NCBI GenBank assembly: GCA_016748015.1
Contig: JAAOMT010000512.1
Location: 1,799,598-1,863,597, forward strand
Direction of reading: 5' to 3'
From: Geosiphon pyriformis
Lineage: Eukaryota; Glomeromycota; Glomeromycetes; Archaeosporales; Geosiphonaceae
DNA: 64,000 nt
Part shown: in pieces, positions 12,060-21,030 of the stretch
Numbering within the stretch: the first letter of the stretch is position 1
Layout: every line of letters starts with the position of its first letter
Translations under genes and position numbers: made by a program
The notes under the pieces: model-generated
What the model was told of the DNA's origin: nothing
The model's input: the letters and a program-made list of their open reading frames with translations, nothing else
Database searches by the model: none

Positions 12060-13441
12060 TAACCAAACAAGAATGGATTCCAGAAATTACAGCAATCTTA
12101 AAAATTATTTGAAGACTCTTACCATGCCAGAAAACTGGTCTTCAAGTGAAAAACATTGTTTACAACACCAATCAAAACAATATTTTATACACTAGAACAA
12201 AATCTATTATAAAAATCACAAAAACCCAAACCAACCACTCAGATTAGTACAAGAGAATGAAAAAGAAACAATTTTATACAACATGTACACAGATCCATCT
12301 TCAGCATACTTGGGAAGAGATGGAACAATTTAAAGAACCCTTATTTTTGGCTTCACATGTAAAAAAACATTCGACAATATGTAGAATCTTGTAATAGTTG
12401 TCAAAAAAGAGAAGGAATTTGCCCCACAGAATCTTTAAATCTAATCAAAGTTGGACAACCTTTTGACAGAGTTGGAATTGATTTAGTCGGACCATTACCT
12501 ATCACATCCCAAAGAAATCGCTATATTACAGTAGCAGTAGATTATTTTACCAAATAGCTTGAAGCTAGAGCCATCCAAAGAGCAAATGCAAAATCAGTAG
12601 CAAATTTCATCTATGAAGACATTATGGATGCCCAATTGAACTTTTATCTAATCAAAGAACACATTTTGTGAACAACTTAATACAAAAAATTTGTGAACAG
12701 TTTAATGTCCAAAAATCTCTATCATCACCTTATTACCCTCAAACAAATGGACTTGTAAAACGTTTTAACAGAACATTGTATGAATTTCTAGCCAAAGTCT
12801 CAACAGACTTTGAGCAGGAATGAGATATCTTTATTCCATCAGTGTTACTAGCATAGAGAATGCTAAAACAAGATACTACGAAACACATACCATTTGATCT
12901 TACTTATGGAAGGACAGCAACATTACTAATTAATTTCACAGTAGAAACATACTCAGTGCAACCAATCAATGAAGAAAACTTTCAAGAAACACTCCAAAGA
13001 AGGGCTTATACTCTTCTTAGTACACTGGAAGAAAAAAAAAGAATAGTAGCAACTCATATTGAACATTCTTAAGCTCAATAAAAAGAAAGACATAACAACA
13101 AATTACTACCTATTACCAACGAATTTAAAGTTGGAAATAAAGTTCTCTTACACAGAACTAAGACTGAAAAACAATGGAGTGGGAAATTTGAAAACAAATG
13201 GGATGGACCATTTTATATTTACGAAATTCTAGGCAATGGATTATATAAGTTAAGACTTGATGACAAAATACTAGCAAAAGTTGTACATGGAAACAGATTG
13301 AAACACTATCATTCCAGAAACAATCCTGAAACATTAATTTTACAAATTGGTACACATTTCCCTTTAATTAATCCTGAAGATATTCCCCAAAATTTAGAAC
13401 CAATAATTATAATAGAACAACAACCAAACTTGAATACTTAA
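12060..13441 (+). pseudogene. GYP-1 integrase
   Basis: Degraded integrase. The zinc-binding N-terminal part is poorly preserved (about 12280-12430). The catalytic core reads VGIDLVGPLPI (first Asp kept), then LLSNQRTHFVNN (Asp to Asn, where GYP-2 keeps LLSD) and GLVKRFNR (Glu to Lys, where GYP-2 keeps LVERFNR). The DDE triad is therefore D-N-K and inactive; both changes are G-to-A transitions. Open frames at 12860-13072 and the C-terminal DNA-binding-like part (about 13090-13440, FKVGNKVLLHRTK...GPFYIYEIL) follow. Stops near 12559, 12855 and 13070 interrupt it. Confidence 0.87.
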
Positions 13442-13586
13442 ATTTTACAATAATTCTTTAATAAAAACACAAAGACAAAAATAGTAAATAAATTACAAAA
13501 ACACCCAAACCCAAAAACAAATAAAAACCCCATATCCCAAAAATAATTTTTCTTATTTTCTCTTTTCATAATTAATTAATTTTATC

Positions 13587-14294
13587 ATGATTATTCTCCG
13601 AAATATTCAACAAATATCCCAAAAGTTAATGTTAGCCTTGAAAACACTTCCTGACTTATTCATAACAATTAATAGAAGTCAAATTAATTACATTCAGAAA
13701 GAAACCACAGCCCCAGTAGCAAATCATTCACAGAACTATCACCCCTATAGAAGAAAAACAAGAAATCACTCTGAAAATAAGTTACCAAGACTTTTGAAAC
13801 AAGCACTAGAAGAAAATCTTTTAATTGCCCCTATGAACATTCTACCAAATGCTACAATACAACAAAAACTTCTACTACTTCTCAATGAACAGAACAATAA
13901 ACACACCCCTATCTATAAATACTTTCACATTGGAAAGACACTTTATGAACGAAAACTGGAACTTAAAGCAACAAATCTCACTCCTGAAGCTATACAAAAA
14001 CAAATTCACAATAAATTCAAAACAGCAGCTGGACCAACAAATACTTGCTACAAACTTAGAGCAGCTTTTAGACTCTATGATTTGTTTAATACTTGTAAAA
14101 ATGTTCTACAAAATCCAATACTGCAACCAATAAAAGTCCAATACATTGGCAAACTCACAGAACTGAAATTTCAACAATTTTCAGACCAGATTACTTCAAT
14201 TATTTTGGATCACTATCTCAATATTACAGTTAGTGCTTGGACTTTGATGGAACTCAGTCTTGAGGAAGAGATTATGTTACCAGTAGAATTTTAG
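13587..14294 (+). CDS. GYP-1 ORF3, uncharacterised protein downstream of integrase
   Basis: Uninterrupted 235-codon frame between integrase and the 3' LTR, ending 20 bases inside the LTR. It occupies the env position of retroviruses. However, I see no signal peptide, no transmembrane segment and no Cys pattern; the protein is rich in Gln, Asn, Leu and Lys and looks helical. The N-terminal third begins MIILRNIQQISQKLMLAL. GYP-2 carries the same ORF with one 1-base deletion. GYP-3 has a weakly similar ORF whose C-terminus shares the pattern LxxLxFxxFxxQITxxIL. It is one of the few long frames of GYP-1 without a stop. I do not recognise a family; Gag accessory, regulatory protein or RNA-binding factor are all open. 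Confidence 0.7.
   Translation: MIILRNIQQISQKLMLALKTLPDLFITINRSQINYIQKETTAPVANHSQNYHPYRRKTRNHSENKLPRLLKQALEENLLIAPMNILPNATIQQKLLLLLNEQNNKHTPIYKYFHIGKTLYERKLELKATNLTPEAIQKQIHNKFKTAAGPTNTCYKLRAAFRLYDLFNTCKNVLQNPILQPIKVQYIGKLTELKFQQFSDQITSIILDHYLNITVSAWTLMELSLEEEIMLPVEF
14260..14272 (+). promoter_or_regulatory. GYP-1 polypurine tract
   Basis: GAGGAAGAGATTA abuts the 3' LTR. GYP-2 has the matching GAGGAGAAGATTA. It would prime plus-strand cDNA synthesis. Confidence 0.65.
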
Positions 14295-15266
14295 CTATTA
14301 ATTAGCATAAAATTACCCTTATAATTTCTATAATTAATTAGTATATTAATATCATTTCAAATTATCATTTATTATTTAATCAATTATTACATATCACGAT
14401 TCAATTAAAATAATCTAATTAGTATAACAGAAAGTAGGATGATTAAATTACACAATACTCTGAACTTTGTAACATTCTAAAATTCGCCAAAATTTATAAG
14501 AAATTCGCCGAAATTTATAGAAATTCGCCGAAATTATGAATAGTTCATCCAAATTAATCAATAGTTCAGCAAAATAACTTGTAGTTCATCAAAATATATC
14601 TTTAGTTTGCCAAAATTTGAGCAAAGAAAAAAAGTGCAAGTTCATAGACTAGTACTACAACAAGTTGTATAAAAAAAGAGCTTTTCTCTTCAAGAAAATG
14701 TATCTTACTTTAGATTTATCACTTAGAACTATTCTTACACACACAAAAAGAAATAAATATCAAATAATTTGAAAAACCAAATTCTTTAATTATTGCACTT
14801 GGAAAATCCTCAAAACCCAACTAACGTTTTGAAATTAATTAGCTACCAATTTCAGTAAACTGTTAGTGACTCCAGGCCTAAATAGAAAACGTTTCTCTTG
14901 ATAAAATCCTATTTCTTTTACATTTTTTTTATTTTTCTTTTCTTTTCTTATTACAATTATTAGGGTAGTCTACAGACGAGATTCCTGTAGAAGAGTTGAC
15001 TTTTACAGCAAAGTAACTACACATTTTTAGTAAGCTTTTAGATGAGTAATTCCTAGGAAAGATTTGATGTTTACTACAATGTAACTACATAAAATAACTG
15101 GTAAGGAATTGGCTATTCCACTTATAAGCTCAGCAGTTCAAATTATAGGAGATAATTTGAAGATAAATTCAGTTATTAGAGGTTCAACTACTTCTAGAAA
15201 ACATAAATTTGCAACCAACAAACAGTTACAACATTCAAGAAAAGAGACCAAAAACCTCCAGTAATA
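14275..15266 (+). repeat. GYP-1 3' LTR
   Basis: 992-base copy of the 5' LTR, starting TGTTACCAGTAGAATTTTAG and ending CCAGTAATA (mutated from CTGGTAACA). It lacks one unit of the short GAAATT-type array present in the 5' LTR, which explains the 21-base length difference. Confidence 0.92.
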
Positions 15267-16879
15267 CTGTACAGAAAAGGATGATAAATTGCATCACTAA
15301 AGAAATCATGCAGCAGGCCAAACTTAGATTTCAAGCTTTTATGAATCAGAGTGTCCCACTTTTTACAAACACTGACAGGAACATAACTGAATTGTGTTTT
15401 ATAATCAATGATAGGAAAAAGAACTGCTGAAACCAAATATAAAAACTGCTTATCAGATACTGCCTTCTTGAAAACCAAATTAGCAAAAAACCAGACATCA
15501 AAATGTGCTTTGGCCAGGCTAGGTTTGGAAAGACCCTCAGTCAACAGATAGATTCCTAAATAGTAATGCAATTTCTCTTTCTTGGCAATAGAAATAGGTG
15601 ATCTGCTGATCAACAGGAAAGGATCTACAATCTTGCAATTGATAGGAATGGTCACAGTCTTATCATTATTAATTGAAATATCATTGATATCAAAAAATTC
15701 ACTAACAATGTTGAGAATGTGCTGCATAACACTTTGACTGCTACCAACTCATATAGTATCATCAACAAAGACACTTATGGCAAAAAAGGAGGAGAGACCA
15801 GCCTGAGATTCAGCATGACCACATCCAGAAATAAAGTAAGAATTCAACTTATATTCACACCCATCTGCCTGTTTCTTGACCTCACACAGAAGAGGATCAT
15901 AAAATATGTGCCAAAGGAGTGGTGAGAACACCTCCCCCTGGTTCAAGCCATCATGCACTCTGTATTCATCTGTCAAACCAAAATCTGTTATAACCCTATT
16001 AATGTAATCATTATAAATACCACCAAAAAACCTAATGAACCTACTACATATCTTTATCCTAACCAAATTGTTTTGAAGATGCTCCCATCTAACAGAATCA
16101 TAAGCCTTCTGCATGTTTTGCAAGACCAACCAGAGTTCATAATCCTTCTCCAAAGCATTTTCAACCACTGAACCAATGGCAAAAATGGGTGACTGCATTG
16201 TCATATCTCTCAGGACCAAAAAATTGTCTTCACACAAAATGTCAAAAGTATTACATGCCGACAAAATCCTATTCAAGAAAATTTTGGAAAAAATCTTGCA
16301 GACAGTTTCAATTAAGGCAATAGATTGGGTGTTTATGAAAACTCCATCCCACTTATATGGCTTAGAAATCATTGAAACCCAAGCTTTCTTCCAAGCACTG
16401 GGTATTGATTCACAGATCAAACAAGAATTCAAAAGCACCAAAAGCATATCCAAAACTAATTTATCACAATGTTTCCAGAGTTTATTCAAAATCCCAGAGA
16501 GATCAGCAGTTTTACTTTCAGAAAAATTAAAAACCATATCAAGCAACTTATCAATACCAACAGGGCACATCACACCAGAAAAGACATTATTGAAAACATA
16601 CTCCAGAGGCTGGTATTGGCAGGACCATATATCTGAGATGTCAGACATCACTCTGCACTTTCTGGTCCAACCTTCCATGATCCCATTCACCTTAGATTTA
16701 ACTAGACTTGGCTCCAATACCAATTTGTCACCTACTATCAGATGATCTAGTACCACTTTGTGAAAGGAGCGCTCCAAAACACTCTTAATAATGTGACCCT
16801 TGTCAGATTCAAAGCTTTCCATTCTCTTATTAATAGCCACCTTGATACACACTTCCTCAACATGCCTGAATTCCAGCAA
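15267..16879 (-). pseudogene. LINE-1 ORF2, reverse transcriptase domain
   Basis: RT of the non-LTR type. The long frame 16879-15749 carries the LINE RT blocks: WKKAWVSMISKPYKWDG, SIALIETVCKIFSKIFLNRI, LQNMQKAYDSVRWEHL, DGLNQGEVFSPLLW, and the active site FVDDTI at its end. A stop follows at once where LINE-2 and LINE-3 read Trp (FVDDTIWVGSS), a TGG to TGA change. The frame resumes at 15727 (MQHILNIVSEFF...) through the thumb region up to the GYP-1 insertion at 15267 and continues left of it at 5332. The enzyme would reverse-transcribe LINE RNA at a nicked target. Confidence 0.92.
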
Positions 16880-18072
16880 CTTAAAAGAGTGCTAAGATTT
16901 CCTTATCTTAGCCAGAGCCAAGTAAATTATGTCAAAATTGGAACCTGAAAGAAATAAAGACTTTATTACTGCTGCACTATCAGCATCGATTCCACATCAT
17001 GTATTCAACAATAAAGCAAATTCCACACTAAAGACCAAGTGAAAAGTCTTAACCAGCTTAGACACCAGCAATTTCAGCTTATGAAACTTCGAAGAAACTC
17101 TGGTGAAAATCCCATCAAAATCCTTGAACCATTTTTTTCTAAATATCTCATTAGCTGAAAAAGTCATTATTTTGCGCAAAACATTCCACAAAATATCCAA
17201 ATCCGAGAGTTGTATAGTGGCTTTGAACTCATTGGCAAACATACCAGCATTGGCTGAAGTGGCATCTTCAAAACTTTTTCATTTAATGTTGTCAGCACCT
17301 CTAAAATCAAACTTCCAATGATTTCTATTAGCCTGCCTATGAAGAGAGTTTAACTAAGTATCCAGCAGACTGTCCAGGCCCACAGAAACAGAAACTGCCC
17401 AATAATCAGTGGTGAAATGTTTGCTCACATCCATAACATTGTAATTCATTACTGCATTGACCAAATTAGATAAAACTAGCACAAAATCAATTGTTTTTTC
17501 ACACCTCTTGAAATTTCCCATGTAGAACTTTTTACTACTGGGCTACCTGACAAAGAGTTGACCAGCCCCAAGTCTAGACATCTTTTAAAACTTGCACTCT
17601 TATGCAAACTGTCCTCATTGAAATCACCACCCAAAACAACAAAAGAAGATTCATTAACAGCCTTAGCAATGAGAAAGTTGACTTCACCAGCCTGAGAGAA
17701 CCAAACCATTGAAGAAGCACCAGTATATAACCCCAAAATAGACACAGAAAGTTTATTCTTGAAAAGCAACTTAATAGACAGGAGCCAACCAGACACTTCA
17801 GAAACTTTGTACACATGTTTTGTCAAAGAAATGTCCATGATAATCACAACACCAGAGCCCACATGACCAGAATTCAAACCAGAGGTAAACACCCAGATAT
17901 TATCAAACTTATTCATGATCCATGGGCAAATTTTACTCTTTAACTTGGTCTCAATAACAATAGAAATCAAATTGTTTGTCTCCTTATGCCAATGAATTAT
18001 ATTATCCTGTTTTACAGGATTGTTTATGCCCCTTATATTACATGTGGCAATCTTCCAAACCAAAACACTCAT
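16880..18072 (-). pseudogene. LINE-1 ORF2, N-terminal APE endonuclease
   Basis: ORF2 starts at an ATG (18072) that overlaps the ORF1 stop in a TAATG. The protein begins MSVLVWKIATCNIRGINN, the first block of AP-endonuclease-like LINE nucleases, followed by IVIETKL (metal-binding Glu), SILGLYTGA and VVLGGDFNED (catalytic Asp/Asn). The frame shifts near 17478. LINE-2 shows what follows: a TIDYVF block and an HFDMDHKAV block (catalytic His). The endonuclease nicks target DNA to start target-primed reverse transcription. The stretch 17242-16997 is the linker toward RT. Confidence 0.87.
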
Positions 18073-20028
18073 TAAGAAATAGAGGCAGCCAATGAATTCA
18101 AACCTGAGCACAAACAATCCAATTTTTCCAAAACAGATTCAACCGAGACCTTTAAAGCCACCATCTTGGATTCTAAACTACTAATTTTGGTAGTCAAAAC
18201 TTTAGAACTACTTGGACTTATGACTGGAGCTGTATCATTGATAACAGGAGAAGAGGGGTTGGGAATCACTGAAGCACCATCCAATACTATATCCAAATCC
18301 AAGTCTAAAACCACAGACACTAAAACTGCCAAAGAAGAAGCATCAGATGTATTTGCCAAAGGCACCAAATTTATGGAACCCAATTTCTCCAAAATACCAG
18401 AAACCTGGTCAGCCAAAAGTTCCAGAGAGCATTCCAAAGAAGCCAAGCAATCATACACGTCATGATCGCCAGACAAAGCAGAAGCAAATAGGGAGGTTTT
18501 AGTAACAAGGGACAGATTATTACTAAAAGGAACCAAAGGAGCCACATGAAAAGATAAACCACCAGCTATCTGAGCCTAAGTTCTACACCAAAAAAAACTG
18601 AATGGACAATAGAAGCTTGTTTCTTCTTATAAATACCAGCCAAATGAACCTGATCCTAGTCAGTTACCACTTGCTTCTCACAAACTCCAGAAATCTCACC
18701 AGATGAACATGCATCAGAGATGTGACCAAATTGTTTGCATTTGGCACAGCAAGCCAGAGAAAGACCAGCCCATTGCAAATTCACACCCATAAAAACCGGA
18801 TTAGAACCAATTATAGCCAACTTTGATTCTTCATCAACAAAACAAACCACAGCACATCTGTCATGAACATAAAAACTAAGATTGCAACCAATAAAACAGG
18901 TTTTCCCACCATATGAATCAAGTAAACCAGACAAATCATGAGCAGTAGTGCCAACTGGTAAAGTATAGAACAAGGCCTTATGCTGATTTCTGAACACCCA
19001 AGATTGTTTATTTTTAACAGCCAATACCACCCACACAAAATCTTTTCCCATAAGAACTGACTATTTAGAAACAACCAAACTAGCCACCTCTGACAACTCA
19101 AACTCAACCAAAGCTTTCTACCACAAATCAATCAATTACATCTTGATTGACACAATCTTACCAAACTTAGCAAAAACTGACTCAACTGCTAATCTGAGAA
19201 AATTTACTGGAATTTCCTTGACAATTATTTCCTGATTTGAACAAATGCCCAACTTTCTAACATCATTATTTATTAAAATCTTCCCATAAACTGCCAATTT
19301 CTTAGTCTTGTTAAGACTCAACTTAGAAGTAAAGAAGAATCTAATGATCTCTGGAAATTTTAAGGGAGTAGAAGCTCTTCCAAAACCATCCACTTGATAA
19401 AAAATTTTTTTGATTGCAATTAACTTATCACTTTTTGTTTTTTCAGACACAGTAAATAGCTTAATATCCAATGCAAAAGATTTGACTGGCTCAAAGTTTT
19501 TTTTTCTGAAACACGTGACTTAATACTTAGCAGCTGATTGGAACCTTCAAATTTAGGAGGTAGGAGAGCTATCATATTCTTATTACCACTTAAAACATTG
19601 AACAAAGGAGCTTTCGGAGATTGACCTAATACATACGTGCGAGTGTGCGTTTTCCTGAGCGTGATATCATTCTCCATGCCATCAACCACAGAATCATCCA
19701 AGTTAGCATAACTAGTTTTTTTAGCAATAGTATTTTTTATGTTTTTTAAGTCTAACAAGCCACTCATACTACTTGCTTCACTTTCCATTTTGCTGCCCCA
19801 AGATTTTGAAAACTTACTATTAATGTTACCAATATCGGCCAGGCCCAACGGACCAGTAGACAAATCGACCACACTGACACTGACTTTAAGATTCTTAAGC
19901 TTCTTATAAAATGCACTGTGAGAGTATACACTATTCACCCTCTTCTTTTTTGTATAAAGCCAGTTCCCCAAACCAATAGAAGTAGATCCAGAGCCACCAA
20001 CAATATAATTTGCTGGTTCCATGTTCAT
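18072..20028 (-). pseudogene. LINE-1 ORF1 (RRM-like folds and CCHC knuckle)
   Basis: RNA-binding ORF1 protein in several frames: 20028-19420, 19471-19136, 19051-18656 and 18545-18072. The middle contains an RRM-like segment (VKEIPVNFLRLAVESVF...) and a second one around TLPVGTTAHDLSGLLDSYGG. Then comes a CX2CX4HX4C knuckle, CAKCKQFGHISDAC, at 18707-18748. The C-terminus looks like a coiled coil (SLESKMVALKVSVESVLEKL). The plus-strand ORF1-only element at 21087 has the same domain order. Stops separate 19136 from 19051, and a frameshift lies near 19430-19470. The start at 20028 is the first ATG of a Ser/Gly-rich N-terminus. Confidence 0.82.
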
Positions 20029-20150
20029 GAATAAAGGTACATTCGAAGAAATAGTTAAAATATGAAGAAAATAAGAAGTAAGAGAGATTTTTTCTTCAAC
20101 AATATCTCACTCTCATTGTGATTGGGGGATCAACAAGAGAAAAATTTTTT

Positions 20151-21030
20151 TAACCAAGTAATTTTTAATTCAATTTTTAATTTTTATTATTATTGTTTAA
20201 TAATACTTTATAAAATGTTTTTTCTAAATAATATAGTAATAAACCAGTTTTTTATTGATTTAAAATATTATTTTTAATTTTAAGTAGAAGTTTTTTTTAT
20301 TTAAAGTAATTAATTAAAATCAATTTTAATATAATTGCTATTATTATAAAAAATCTTAGAATTTTTAACAACAAATCAATATTTAAGTTATTTATTATTA
20401 TTATTATTATTTTTTTATTTGTTTTAACGAGTGAGGTCCAAATTATTATTATTATTATTTTATATTAATTTAAATAATTAAAAAGATAAAAAAAGCCAAA
20501 AAGCAATTTATTTTCTTTATTTTTTTTAAAGCAGCCAATTTTTTTAAAATATTTAAAAAAGTTTTATTTTTAATATTTTTTCAAATATTACTTGGTTTTT
20601 AAAATCTGTTTTTTTTTTGTAAAAAATAAAATATTAACTATTTAATTTTTTTAATAATTATAATAATTATTATATTTAATTTATTTTAATTATAAACAAA
20701 AATTCCTTTTTTTTAGATAATAATAATAACAACATATTTGCTAAAGCTAATTTTAATTAATATATAATTAAATTACTTAATATATTAAATATTAATTGAT
20801 TTTTATTGATTTTAAAAATAAAATAAATTATATTTTTACGTATAATTTTAATCAATTAATCTATTAAGTTATTTAATTTTAAGAATTAAATTAATTAAAT
20901 AAAAATTAAAACTATTTTTTTTTGTTTTTAATAATATTATAATAATTAAAAAATTATTAAATAAATAGTTTTTATTTTAAATATTAAAACTGTTTTTCAG
21001 TTTATATATAATTTTATTAATGTAAAATTA
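20151..21030. other. AT-rich spacer
   Basis: AT-rich DNA with poly-T and TTA-type runs and no credible ORF. It separates the 5' end of LINE-1 from the 5' end of the ORF1-only element. Both transcribe away from it, so their promoters may reach into it. At 20980-20997 it holds an 18-base sequence that recurs at 23548-23565. Confidence 0.7.

Larger units (their letters stand above)
5333..15266 (+). mobile_element. GYP-1: complete but decayed Ty3/gypsy retrotransposon nested in LINE-1
   Basis: LTR retrotransposon of 9,934 bases with both LTRs. Ends are TGTTACCAG at the left and a mutated CTGGTAACA-type end at the right. The flanks of LINE-1 continue homologously across it, and CTGT is repeated on both sides (5329-5332 and 15267-15270), a 4-5 bp target-site duplication. 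Internal order: PBS, gag, protease, Cys-rich region, dUTPase, RT, RNase H, integrase, ORF3, polypurine tract. RT-before-integrase order places it in Ty3/gypsy. Many in-frame stops occur, and comparison with GYP-2 shows CAA, CAG, CGA and TGG codons turned to stops. By hand, the first ~205 LTR bases differ at 7 sites, 6 of them transitions. Confidence 0.93.
3318..20150 (-). mobile_element. LINE-1: near full-length non-LTR retrotransposon, interrupted
   Basis: Minus-strand non-LTR retrotransposon of about 6.9 kb once the nested gypsy element (5333-15266) is removed. The poly(A) tail is at the left (poly(T), 3318-3330 on plus). Reading on the minus strand: ORF1 with RRM-like folds and a CCHC knuckle (20028-18072), then ORF2 with APE endonuclease, reverse transcriptase, RNase H and a C-terminal zinc finger. 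This order matches the I/Tad group of LINEs, Tad being the common fungal clade. The 3' tail (about 3331-3450) is shared with the other LINEs of the window. Stops and frameshifts make it inactive. The exact 5' end is uncertain; the base composition returns to AT-rich near 20150. Confidence 0.85.

Noticed and set aside
13849-14133. 94-codon frame within GYP-1 ORF3 and its equivalent in GYP-2 (48180-47965)
   Set aside because: It is an alternative frame inside ORF3. In GYP-2 it looks prominent only because of the 1-base deletion in the main frame.
16176-16745. Plus-strand 189-codon frame
   Set aside because: Antisense to the LINE-1 RT domain, whose motifs are unmistakable on the minus strand.
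18166-18465. Plus-strand 99-codon frame across LINE-1 ORF1
   Set aside because: It is antisense to the coiled-coil-like end of ORF1, which has domain evidence on the minus strand.
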